Source: Pararhodobacter sp. (GTDB taxonomy: Bacteria > Pseudomonadota > Alphaproteobacteria > Rhodobacterales > Rhodobacteraceae). Taken from it: a stretch of DNA of 64,000 nt. This document shows positions 16,151 to 24,065 of the stretch, in pieces; positions within the stretch are counted from its first letter, which is position 1, and each line of letters opens with the position of its first letter. The position numbers and the translations under genes were made by a program. Location of the stretch: contig NZ_JAUCBZ010000015.1 in the NCBI RefSeq assembly GCF_034676545.1, forward strand, positions 2,015,001 to 2,079,000. Direction: 5' to 3'. Below the pieces are notes generated by a model, which worked only from the letters and a program-made list of their open reading frames with translations, had not been told where the DNA came from and ran no database searches.

Positions 16151-17509
16151 GTGACGGATGCCACAGCCCTTGCCGCGGCGATTGCGGATGGTCGCACCAG
16201 CGCCCGCGCGGTGATGGAGGCCACCTTGGCGGCGTGCAAAGCCCAGGCCGCGCTGGGGGCGGTGGTTTACCATGACATGGCAATGGCCCGCGACCGGGCC
16301 ATTGCCGCCGACGCTCTGCCGCAGGATCAACGCGGGCCGTTTCATGGCGTGCCGTTTCTGGCCAAGGATCTCGGCGCGGTTGCCGCGGGGCTGCCGGTTG
16401 CGGCGGGGTCTGCGGCGCTGCGGGCGAAAGCCGAACGACCACTCGCCGACGGCCAGTTGTTCGAGGCTTTCCGAAATACCGGCCTTTTGCCCTTCGGCCT
16501 GAGCGCCACGCCGCCCTTTGGCCTGGCGCTCGACAGCGCACCCGAGGGCTTGCCCGAGGCGCGCAATCCGTGGAACCCCGCGCTGACCCCCGGCGGGTCG
16601 TCGGGCGGTGCGGCGGCGGCAGTCGCCGCCGGGCTTGTGGCGATTGCCCATGCCACCGATGCCGCCGGGTCGATCCGGGTGCCGGCGGCCTGTTGCGGAC
16701 TGGTTGGCCTCAAACCCTCACGCGGGGCGACCCCGGCCGGGCCGGATTTCGGCAATCATCTGATGGGCATCGCCTCGGAACTGGTGCTGGCGCGCTCGGT
16801 GCGCGATGTTGTGACCGCGTTCAACGCCGTCCACCGACCGCTGCCACCGGTCGCACAGGCGCAGCCGCCGCGCATCGGATTGGCCCTGCCCAAGCGCTGC
16901 GACGCCAGCCAAAATGCCGCCGCGCGCGCCGCCGCCGACGCCTTGGCCGACGCGGGCTGCGTGATCACGGAACTCCCGGCCCCCGATGCCTTGGGGCGTG
17001 AGGCGCAAGAGATCGCGCGGCTCATCCTGTCGGTGTCGCTGGCTGAGTGGATGACCGCGCTGCAAATCCCCGACGAGGCCCTGCCGCCGCTCGCCGCCCG
17101 TGTCGCCGCCGAGGGGCGCGCCTTGCCCGCAACCCACCTGTTCGCCACCAGCCGCCAACTGGCCAGCCTCACCGACCGCGCGTGCGCCCTGTTTGCCACG
17201 CTCGACGCCATTGTCATGCCGGTGCTGTCATCCGCGCCCCCCGCCATCGGCGCCAACGCCATGGCTCAGACCGATCCCGACGCGCATTTCGCCGGGATGG
17301 AGCGGTTCGCGCCCAATGCCGCGCTGGCCAATGTCGCCGGGCTCTGCGCGCTGGCGCTGCCGTTTGGCAGGGCGCAGGGTCTGCCGCTGGGGGTGCAACT
17401 GCTGGGTGCGCCCGGCGCGGACCTGGCTTTGTGCCAACTGGCCGCGCTGATCGAAACCCGCGCCCCGCCGCTGGTCTACCCCGGTGCCATCGCGGGGCTG
17501 CCCGCATGA
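16151..17509 (+). CDS. amidase (amidase-signature family)
   Basis: This 452-residue protein starts at GTG and shows the amidase-signature Ser-cisSer-Lys triad: Lys in PFLAKDLG, cis-Ser in the GGSSGGAAAAVAAG loop and the nucleophile in DAAGSIRVPAACCGLVGLKPS. It hydrolyses an amide or ureide, and in this operon it may act after ring opening or deamination. Its stop overlaps the ATG of the ABC ATPase by 4 bases, so the two are translationally coupled. It is not GatA: no gatB or gatC is adjacent, and the length and surroundings fit a catabolic enzyme. Confidence 0.87.
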   Translation: MTDATALAAAIADGRTSARAVMEATLAACKAQAALGAVVYHDMAMARDRAIAADALPQDQRGPFHGVPFLAKDLGAVAAGLPVAAGSAALRAKAERPLADGQLFEAFRNTGLLPFGLSATPPFGLALDSAPEGLPEARNPWNPALTPGGSSGGAAAAVAAGLVAIAHATDAAGSIRVPAACCGLVGLKPSRGATPAGPDFGNHLMGIASELVLARSVRDVVTAFNAVHRPLPPVAQAQPPRIGLALPKRCDASQNAAARAAADALADAGCVITELPAPDALGREAQEIARLILSVSLAEWMTALQIPDEALPPLAARVAAEGRALPATHLFATSRQLASLTDRACALFATLDAIVMPVLSSAPPAIGANAMAQTDPDAHFAGMERFAPNAALANVAGLCALALPFGRAQGLPLGVQLLGAPGADLALCQLAALIETRAPPLVYPGAIAGLPA

Positions 17510-19026
17510 CTCCGGTTCTGGAACTGACCGGCATCACCAAACGCTTTGGCGCGCTGACCGCCAATGACGACGTGACGCTGACATTGGGGCAGGGCGAGAT
17601 CCTGGCGCTGCTCGGCGAAAACGGCGCGGGCAAAACCACGCTGATGAACATTCTTTTCGGGCATTATGCCGCCGATGCGGGCCGCGTGCGGGTGTTTGGC
17701 GCGGAACTCCCCTCAGGCAAGCCGCGCGCCGCCATCGAGGCGGGCGTCGGCATGGTGCACCAGCATTTCACGCTGGCGGGCAATCTGACGGTGCTGGACA
17801 ATGTCATGCTGGGCTCGGAATCCCTGCTGCGGTTGCGCTCGGGGCGGGCGGCGGCGCGTCAGAAGCTGATGCGGATCGCCGACCGTTTCGGCCTGCCGGT
17901 CTCGCCCGAGGCCAAGGTCAACCAGCTCTCGGTGGGCGAGCGTCAGCGGGTCGAGATCCTCAAGGCGCTGTTCCATGATGCGCGCATCCTGATCCTCGAT
18001 GAACCCACCGCCGTGCTGGCCCGCCCCGAGGCGCAGCGCCTGTTCGAAACCCTGCGCGAGATGACCCGCGAGGGGCTGTCGCTGATCTTCATCAGCCACA
18101 AGCTGCACGAGGTCATGGCCGCCTCGGACCGGGTCGCGGTGCTGCGCGGCGGGCGGATGATCGCCGAGCGCAAGACCTCGGAAACCAGCGCACAGGAGCT
18201 TGCCGAACTGATGGTCGGCCGCCAGGTCAACCGTCCGGTGCGCCAGGATCAGGCCATTGGTGCGCCGGTTCTGGTTGCGCGCGACATACGCGTCGACTCC
18301 GGTGGGGCGCGGCGGCTCGATGCTGTGTCCTTCACGGTGCACGAGGGCGAGATTCTGGGCATCGTGGGCGTTTCGGGCAACGGTCAGGCGTCGTTGGGCG
18401 CGCTGTTGTCGGGGCTGACGACGCCGACCGCGGGAACGCTGACCCTGTCGGGCGCGGATATCAGCGCGCTTGGCCCGCGCGGGATGATCCGGGCGGGCAC
18501 CGGGCGCGTGCCCGAAGATCGCCACGCCGAGGGCGCGGTTGGCGAGATGGCGATCTGGGAAAACGCCGTGCTCGAACGGCTCAGAGCGCCGGAATTCTCA
18601 CGCTTCGGCTTTGTGCGCCAAGCCGCGTGCAAGGCGTATGCCGCTGATCTCATCGAGAAATTCGATATCCGTGGCGCAACACCCGACACCCGCGCCGGGC
18701 AACTCTCGGGCGGGAATATGCAAAAGCTGATCCTCGGGCGCTGCCTGTCGATCGGCCCGAAATTCATCCTCGCCAACCAGCCGACCCGTGGCCTTGACGA
18801 AGGGGCCATCGCGGCGGTGCATGGGCATTTGCTGGAGGCGCGACGCCGAGGCGCGGCGATCCTGCTGATCTCGGAGGAACTCGACGAGGCCGTGGCCCTG
18901 TCCGACCGCATCCAGGCGATCGTCAAAGGGCGGCTGTCGCAACCGGTTCCCGCGCATGAGGCCGATGCGCAAAAACTCGGGCTGATGATGGCCGGCGATT
19001 GGGAGGGCGACGATCATGCGGCTTGA
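17506..19026 (+). CDS. ABC transporter ATP-binding protein (BMP/nucleoside type, duplicated ATPase)
   Basis: This 506-residue protein carries two ATPase domains, as in NupO/RbsA-type transporters. The first has Walker A GENGAGKTT, signature LSVGERQ and Walker B ILILDEPTA. The second has the degenerate P-loop VSGNGQASL, signature LSGGNMQK and FILANQPTRGLD. This asymmetry is normal for the family. It powers the two permeases encoded next, which it overlaps by 11 bases. With the BMP protein it should import a nucleoside, nucleobase or related heterocycle. Confidence 0.93.
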   Translation: MTPVLELTGITKRFGALTANDDVTLTLGQGEILALLGENGAGKTTLMNILFGHYAADAGRVRVFGAELPSGKPRAAIEAGVGMVHQHFTLAGNLTVLDNVMLGSESLLRLRSGRAAARQKLMRIADRFGLPVSPEAKVNQLSVGERQRVEILKALFHDARILILDEPTAVLARPEAQRLFETLREMTREGLSLIFISHKLHEVMAASDRVAVLRGGRMIAERKTSETSAQELAELMVGRQVNRPVRQDQAIGAPVLVARDIRVDSGGARRLDAVSFTVHEGEILGIVGVSGNGQASLGALLSGLTTPTAGTLTLSGADISALGPRGMIRAGTGRVPEDRHAEGAVGEMAIWENAVLERLRAPEFSRFGFVRQAACKAYAADLIEKFDIRGATPDTRAGQLSGGNMQKLILGRCLSIGPKFILANQPTRGLDEGAIAAVHGHLLEARRRGAAILLISEELDEAVALSDRIQAIVKGRLSQPVPAHEADAQKLGLMMAGDWEGDDHAA

Positions 19027-20059
19027 ACGGCGCGCCCATGTGCCGCTGCCCATCGTGTTCGTTGCGCCGGTGGTTGCGGTGTTTGTGGCGCTCCTGCTGG
19101 CCGCCGGGCTGATCGCGGCGGCGCAGGTGAACCCGCTGACGGCCTACGGCGAAATGCTGCGCGGCGCGCTGGGCTCGCGCCTCGCGGTCACCGAAATGCT
19201 GACCCGCGCCACGCCGCTGATCCTGACCGGGCTTGCCGCCGCCGTCGCCTTTCGCGCGCGGCTGTGGAACATCGGCGCCGAGGGGCAGTTTTTCATCGGT
19301 GCCCTGGTGACGGCCTGGGTCGGGCATTCGCTGGCTCTGCCGGGGCCGCTGGGTATCGTGGTGCTGATGCTCGTGGCCTTTGCCGCCGGGGCTGCGTTTC
19401 TGGCGGTGCCCGCGTTCTTGCGCCTGCGGTTTCAGGTGGACGAGGTCGTCACCACGTTGCTGCTCAATTTCATCGCCATCCTGTTTGTCGGTCTGATGAT
19501 CGAGGGGCCGCTGCGCGATCCGCTGGCCTTTGGCTGGCCGACCTCGGTGCCGGTTGACCGCGCGTTCCGCTTGCCCGACCTGGTGCAGGGCACGCGGCTG
19601 CACATCGGGTTGCTGATCGCCATCGCGGCGGCGGGGGCGCTGTGGCTGCTGTTCTCGCGCACGGTGTTTGGCACCGAAACCCGGGCGGCCGGGTTGAATG
19701 CCTCGGCGGCGGCCTTTGCCGGGGTCTCCTTGCCGAAAACCCTGATGGGCGTCGCCCTGCTGTCTGGCGGCCTGGCCGGGTTGGCCGGCGCGGTCGAGGT
19801 CATGGGCGTCACCGCGGGCGTCACAACCACCATGTCGCCCGGCTTCGGCTATGCCGGGATCGTCGTGGCGATGCTGGCCGCGCTGCACCCCGCCGGGGTG
19901 GTCGCCTCGGCCATTTTCGTGGCGACCATTTTCGTCGGGGCCGACGCCATGAGCCGCGCGACCGGCGTGCCAAGTTTCATCGCGGATGTCATCGTCGCAC
20001 TCAGCCTGCTCACGATGATCGTCGCGCTTTTGTTCACAACCTATCGGGTGCGTCGATGA
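19016..20059 (+). CDS. ABC transporter permease (nucleoside type, subunit 1)
   Basis: This 347-residue permease of the branched-chain/ribose superfamily (NupP-like) has about nine hydrophobic segments and the family motif FRARLWNIGAEGQFFIGAL, plus GPLRDPLAFGWPTS and AALHPAGVVASAIF. The ATG lies inside the end of the ATPase gene, and its own stop overlaps the next permease start, so the transporter genes form a tight unit. It acts in the inner membrane as half of the translocation channel. Confidence 0.93.
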   Translation: MRLERRAHVPLPIVFVAPVVAVFVALLLAAGLIAAAQVNPLTAYGEMLRGALGSRLAVTEMLTRATPLILTGLAAAVAFRARLWNIGAEGQFFIGALVTAWVGHSLALPGPLGIVVLMLVAFAAGAAFLAVPAFLRLRFQVDEVVTTLLLNFIAILFVGLMIEGPLRDPLAFGWPTSVPVDRAFRLPDLVQGTRLHIGLLIAIAAAGALWLLFSRTVFGTETRAAGLNASAAAFAGVSLPKTLMGVALLSGGLAGLAGAVEVMGVTAGVTTTMSPGFGYAGIVVAMLAALHPAGVVASAIFVATIFVGADAMSRATGVPSFIADVIVALSLLTMIVALLFTTYRVRR

Positions 20060-20997
20060 TGGAAGCGCTGGAACTCTTGCTGAACACCAACCTCTGGGCG
20101 GCGGTTCTGCGCATTGCGACTCCGCTGATCTTTGGCGTGCTGGGCGTGTTGCTTTGTGACCGCGCGGGCGTCTTGAACCTCGGGATCGAGGGGATCATGA
20201 CGATGGGCGCAATGAGCGGCTGGCTGACCGTCTACATGGGCGGCGATCTGTGGATGGGTCTGGCGGTGGCGGCGCTGGCGGGGGGCTTGATGGGGCTGCT
20301 GCACGCCGGGTTGACCGTGCCGCTGGGCCTGTCGCAGCATGTGTCGGGGCTAGGGATCACGCTGTTTGCCTCGGCGTTGTCCTACTATCTTTATCGCCTG
20401 ATTGTCGAGGTTGGCAGCCTTCCGCCGACAATCGAGCCATTCCGTCCGCTTGATATTCCGGTCCTGTCGGATCTGCCGATCCTCGGGCCGATCCTGTTCT
20501 CGCAAACGGCCCCCACCTATCTGGCGCTTTTGTCGGTGGCGGTGATGGCCTATGTTCTGGCGCGCACACCGCTGGGGATCGCCATTCGCATGACCGGGGA
20601 AAACCCCCACGCCGTCGAGGCGCAGGGTGTGAACCCGGTGCATATCCGCATTGGCGCGGTGGTTGCCGGGTCGGCCCTGATGGGCGTGGGTGGCGCATTC
20701 CTGACCACCGCCGCCTTCAACAGCTTTTTTCCTCATATGGTGCAGGGGCGCGGCTGGATTTGCATAGCACTGGTGGTTTTCGCGTCCTGGCGACCCGGCA
20801 AAGCCTTGCTGGGTGCGCTCTTGTTCGCGTTTTTCGATGCCTATCAGCTGCGCCTGCAAACCGTGATTGACGATGTGCCCTATCAACTGTTCCTGATGGC
20901 GCCCTATGTGTTGTCCATCGTGGCGCTGATTCTGGTGGCCCGGCGCGCCGAGGTTCCGGCGGCGCTGATGATCCCGTATCGGCGCGGCGAGCGATGA
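20056..20997 (+). CDS. ABC transporter permease (nucleoside type, subunit 2)
   Basis: This 313-residue partner permease (NupQ-like) has the motif DRAGVLNLGIEGIMTMGAMSG near the N-terminus and the cytoplasmic coupling segment GIAIRMTGENPHAVEAQGV. It starts with ATGATGG overlapping the previous TGA. It completes the BMP-type importer with the ATPase, the first permease and the binding protein upstream. Confidence 0.93.
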   Translation: MMEALELLLNTNLWAAVLRIATPLIFGVLGVLLCDRAGVLNLGIEGIMTMGAMSGWLTVYMGGDLWMGLAVAALAGGLMGLLHAGLTVPLGLSQHVSGLGITLFASALSYYLYRLIVEVGSLPPTIEPFRPLDIPVLSDLPILGPILFSQTAPTYLALLSVAVMAYVLARTPLGIAIRMTGENPHAVEAQGVNPVHIRIGAVVAGSALMGVGGAFLTTAAFNSFFPHMVQGRGWICIALVVFASWRPGKALLGALLFAFFDAYQLRLQTVIDDVPYQLFLMAPYVLSIVALILVARRAEVPAALMIPYRRGER

Positions 20998-21034
20998 CAC
21001 TCGACCGATGATACCCGGGGTTGCGGGGGGTTTT

Positions 21035-21481
21035 ATGCGCGTGATCTTCTTGATTGTGATCTGCCTGACCGGCGGCGCGGCCCTGGCGGATCATGAATTG
21101 CTGGGCCGGGATATCGAGCACGGGCAGGGGCTCTATGCCGCGCAGTGTGCGTCCTGCCACGGCCTTGCGCTAGAGGGGCAGCCCGATTGGCAAACGCCGG
21201 GCGCGGATGGCGTGCTGCCCGCGCCGCCCCATGACGACACCGGCCATACCTGGCACCACGACAACGGCCTGTTGTTTGACTACACCAAACAGGGCGGCGC
21301 CGCGGCTCTGGAACAACGCGGCGTGGTCGGATTTGCCAGCGGAATGCCCGCCTTCGCCGGAACCCTCTCGGATGACGAGATCTGGGATGTGCTGGCCTAT
21401 ATTCGCGCAACCTGGTCGCCGCAATTTCAAGACTATCAGGCCGACAGGAACCCCGCGCACAACGCGACGTCTGACCGCTGA
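21035..21481 (+). CDS. periplasmic c-type cytochrome
   Basis: This 148-residue protein has a signal peptide (MRVIFLIVICLTGGAALA) and a single haem-binding CASCH motif, with the distal Met likely in FASGMPAFAGTLSDDEIWDVLAYIRATW, the standard C-terminal helix of class I cytochromes c. The stretch APPHDDTGHTWHHDNGLL resembles the cytochrome c proteins encoded near copper or oxidase genes in Rhodobacterales. It follows the ABC operon by under 40 bases, but its function is probably unrelated to it. Confidence 0.85.
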   Translation: MRVIFLIVICLTGGAALADHELLGRDIEHGQGLYAAQCASCHGLALEGQPDWQTPGADGVLPAPPHDDTGHTWHHDNGLLFDYTKQGGAAALEQRGVVGFASGMPAFAGTLSDDEIWDVLAYIRATWSPQFQDYQADRNPAHNATSDR

Positions 21482-21652
21482 TCACCCGCCACGCGTGCCC
21501 ACGGACGGCGGCACATCCACCCCGCCAGTCAAAGCCTGCGCAACGCCGCGATCCAGCCCCGCCCCGCCGCATCGCGCCTGAACCGAAGGGTGCATTCGTC
21601 GCCATGAGCGGATTTGGCCGCAAATGCGCAGCCCGCGACGCCAGAATCAGGG

Positions 21653-21680
21653 TTGATCCCCCTTCGCGCGCCAACTACTA
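21653..21680 (+). promoter_or_regulatory. candidate promoter of trigger factor gene
   Basis: TTGATC (21653-21658) and CTACTA (21675-21680) are separated by 16 bases and lie about 60 bases before the tig ATG. This fits a sigma-70-type housekeeping promoter. Transcription would start just before the hairpin at 21696-21718. Confidence 0.4.
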
Positions 21681-21695
21681 AGACGCTGAAATTAT

Positions 21696-21718
21696 CAGGC
21701 CGCCGTCCGGGCGGCCTG
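21696..21718 (+). other. stable hairpin in the tig 5' leader
   Basis: A perfect 9-base stem CAGGCCGCC/GGCGGCCTG with a 5-base loop sits 21 bases before the tig start. There is no following T-run, so it is either a weak terminator of upstream transcription or a 5'-UTR structure that affects tig translation or mRNA stability. Confidence 0.4.
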
Positions 21719-21739
21719 TCAGCATATGCGAGGAACACG

Positions 21740-23071
21740 ATGCAAGTCACCGAGACCCTGAACGACGGCCTGAAGCGTGGCTACACGATCACCATTGCGA
21801 ACTCTGATCTGGAGGCGAAGGTGGACGCGAAGCTGCGCGAGGCACAGCCCGAGGTGGAAATCAAAGGGTTCCGCAAAGGCAAAGTGCCAATGGCCATGCT
21901 GAAAAAGCAGTTCGGTCAGCGCATGATCGGCGAAGCCATGCAGGAAGCCGTTGACGGTGCCATGCAGTCGCATTTCGAGGAAACCGGTGCGCGCCCTGCG
22001 GGCCAGCCAAAGGTCGAAATGAAGAACGGCGAGACCTGGAAAGAGGGCGACGATGTCGTCGTCGAGATGTCCTACGAGGCGCTCCCCGAGATCGCCACGC
22101 CTGATTTCAGCGCCATCACGCTGGAGCGTCTGGTGGTAAAGGCCGATGAGGCCGCCGTTGCCGAGGCCTTGGACAATCTGGCCAAGCAAGCGCAGGATTT
22201 CGCCGAGAAAGACGGCGTCGCCGAGAACGGCGATCAGGTTGTGTTCGACTTTACCGGCTCGATCGACGGTGAAGAATTCGAAGGTGGTGCCGCGCAGGAT
22301 TACCCGCTGGTTCTGGGATCGGGTCAGTTCATCCCCGGCTTTGAAGAGCAACTGGTCGGCGTCAAGGCCGACGACAGCAAGGACGCCACCGTGTCCTTCC
22401 CCGCCGACTACGGCGCAGAGCATCTGGCCGGCAAGGAAGCCGTGTTTGCCTGCACCATCAAGGCCGTGAAATCGCCCGTCGCCGCCGAGCTGAACGACGA
22501 ATTGGCCGCAAAATTCGGCGCCGAATCGCTGGACGGCCTGAAAGAGCAGATCCGCACCGGGCTCGAGGGGGAATACGCCCAGGCCGCCCGCGCCATCGTC
22601 AAGCGCAACCTGCTGGACGCGCTGGACAGCACCGTCGAGTTCGAACTGCCGCCGAGCCTGGTGGATGCCGAAGCCTCGCAAATCGCGCATTCGCTGTGGC
22701 ACGACGACAACCCCGATGTGCATGATCACAACCACCCCGAGATCGAGACCACCGACGAGCACCGCAAGCTGGCGGTTCGCCGCGTGAAGCTGGGCCTGTT
22801 GCTGGCCGAAATCGGCCGCAATGCCGAGGTTGAAGTCACCGATGCGGAAATGACCCAGGCGATCATGGGGCAGGCGCGGCAGTATCCGGGCCAAGAGCGT
22901 CAGTTCTTCGAATTCGTGCAAAAGAACCCGCAGATGCAGCAGCAATTGCGCGCGCCGATCTTTGAAGACAAGGTCGTCGATCTGGTTCTGGCACAGGCCA
23001 CCGTGACGGAAAAAGAGATCTCCAAGGACGCGTTGAAGGCCGCTCTGGACGCGCTGGAAACCGAAGCCTGA
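21740..23071 (+). CDS. tig: trigger factor (ribosome-associated chaperone / PPIase)
   Basis: This 443-residue protein starts at MQVTETLNDGLKRGY, with GAGGAA upstream. The N-terminal ribosome-binding domain contains the signature GFRKGKVPMAMLKKQFG near residue 45. The FKBP-type PPIase domain (about 150-240) shows GDQVVFDFTGSIDGEEFEGG and FIPGFEEQLVG. The C-terminal helical arms follow, with a His-rich loop (HDDNPDVHDHNHPE) before the second arm. It binds nascent chains at the ribosome exit. The gene stands alone between its own promoter and a terminator. Confidence 0.97.
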   Translation: MQVTETLNDGLKRGYTITIANSDLEAKVDAKLREAQPEVEIKGFRKGKVPMAMLKKQFGQRMIGEAMQEAVDGAMQSHFEETGARPAGQPKVEMKNGETWKEGDDVVVEMSYEALPEIATPDFSAITLERLVVKADEAAVAEALDNLAKQAQDFAEKDGVAENGDQVVFDFTGSIDGEEFEGGAAQDYPLVLGSGQFIPGFEEQLVGVKADDSKDATVSFPADYGAEHLAGKEAVFACTIKAVKSPVAAELNDELAAKFGAESLDGLKEQIRTGLEGEYAQAARAIVKRNLLDALDSTVEFELPPSLVDAEASQIAHSLWHDDNPDVHDHNHPEIETTDEHRKLAVRRVKLGLLLAEIGRNAEVEVTDAEMTQAIMGQARQYPGQERQFFEFVQKNPQMQQQLRAPIFEDKVVDLVLAQATVTEKEISKDALKAALDALETEA

Positions 23072-23096
23072 ACCCTTGCGGGATGTGAAACCGTCG

Positions 23097-23125
23097 AAAC
23101 CCCGCGTCGTGAAGGCGCGGGGTTT
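23097..23125 (+). terminator. Rho-independent terminator of tig
   Basis: A perfect 10-base stem AAACCCCGCG/CGCGGGGTTT with a 9-base loop begins 26 bases after the tig stop. The 3' arm ends in TTT. It isolates tig from the terpene-cyclase-like gene that follows. Confidence 0.75.
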
Positions 23126-23209
23126 CGCTATGCAAAGAGGGCGTCATAACCCGTATCGAGGGCGCCGGTTTTTGCGCCCGACCATGATTTCAGAGACAAG
23201 AGTAGACCG

Positions 23210-23926
23210 ATGGAAACGCACACGATCATTGCCTATCACCTGGCCACCTATACCTGGGCCCTGACCTATATCGGGATCATTTACCGGGGCTTCAAAGACC
23301 AGACCTATGGTATGCCGATTGTCGCGCTGACGCTGAACCTGTCGTGGGAAATCGTCTTTGCGCTGTTCATCCCACCCTATGGCAGCGCCGACGCGGGGTT
23401 GATCCCCTATGGCGGGCTCAAGGCGCAGATGATCTTCCTGATCTGGGCGACGCTGGATCTGGTGATCCTGTATACGTTCTTCAAATACGGCTACAAACAT
23501 TTCGCCAAGGTTTACAACATCACCCGCGCGCAGTGGATCGGATTCACCGTGGCGATGCTGATCTTCTCGTTCTTCATCATGTACACGGGCGGGTTGTTCT
23601 TCTGGGAATTCGAGGAATATTTCCGCAATGACCAGATCGAGGGCGCAAAGCTGATCGCCTTCGTGCAGAACGCGTTGATGTCGATCTCGTTCATCGCGAT
23701 GTTCTACATGCGCGGCTCGACCGACGGGCAGAGCTTTACCATTGCCTGGGCGAAATGGATCGGCACCTCGATGACCGGCGGGGTGATCTATATCCTGTCG
23801 CGCCCCGATGAGTGGTATTTCGTCGGCACCTTCATCGCCGCGGTGTTTGTGGCGGATGTCTATTACATGGTGATCGTCTACCGCGCGCTACGCCGCCAGG
23901 GGATCAACCCGTGGACGCGGCTGTAA
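23210..23926 (+). CDS. seven-helix membrane protein resembling Pyr4/PaxB-type terpene cyclases
   Basis: This 238-residue protein is almost entirely hydrophobic, with about seven helices. Its first 60 residues (TYIGIIYRGFKDQTYGMP, then LNLSWEIVFALF) follow the pattern of fungal transmembrane terpene cyclases such as PaxB and Pyr4, where IGMIY-FRD-TYGM and a WE-containing second helix are conserved. The two acidic residues known to be essential in Pyr4 (E63, D218) have counterparts at Glu47 and Asp216 (FVADVYYMV). Terminators on both sides show it is monocistronic. No prenyltransferase or epoxidase is adjacent. Cyclase activity is an inference; the family resemblance is the supported part. Confidence 0.62.
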   Translation: METHTIIAYHLATYTWALTYIGIIYRGFKDQTYGMPIVALTLNLSWEIVFALFIPPYGSADAGLIPYGGLKAQMIFLIWATLDLVILYTFFKYGYKHFAKVYNITRAQWIGFTVAMLIFSFFIMYTGGLFFWEFEEYFRNDQIEGAKLIAFVQNALMSISFIAMFYMRGSTDGQSFTIAWAKWIGTSMTGGVIYILSRPDEWYFVGTFIAAVFVADVYYMVIVYRALRRQGINPWTRL

Positions 23927-23944
23927 GCCTCTTGTGACACGGAA

Positions 23945-23979
23945 ACACCCGGTGCTGGCGCACCGGGTGTTGTTGTTTT
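23945..23979 (+). terminator. Rho-independent terminator after the terpene-cyclase-like gene
   Basis: A 10-base stem ACACCCGGTG/CACCGGGTGT is followed by TGTTGTTTT. It lies 19 bases after the stop codon and is a strong factor-independent terminator. Confidence 0.85.
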
Positions 23980-23999
23980 GAAGCGCCTGCGGCGCGGGT

Positions 24000-24052
24000 G
24001 GGGGCTTTGCCCCCGGCCTTCGGCCTCCCCCAGGATATTTGCAGAACAAAGA
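24000..24052. repeat. Rhodobacterales-type GC-rich intergenic element, copy A (diverged)
   Basis: GGGGGCTTTGCCCCC and GGCCTTCGGCC hairpins are followed by CCCCCAGGATATTTGCAGAACAAAGA. It has the same layout as the copies near 30055-30097 and 39490-39546 (GC hairpin, C-run, A/T core ending in GAA-like sequence) but is the most diverged of the three. Confidence 0.5.
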
Positions 24053-24065
24053 CGGGGGCGCGGGT

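Noticed and set aside
21529..21750. Minus-strand frame of 73 codons opposite the tig leader
   Set aside because: It would cover the tig promoter, leader hairpin and start codon, and no known domain is visible; most likely a chance frame in GC-rich DNA.
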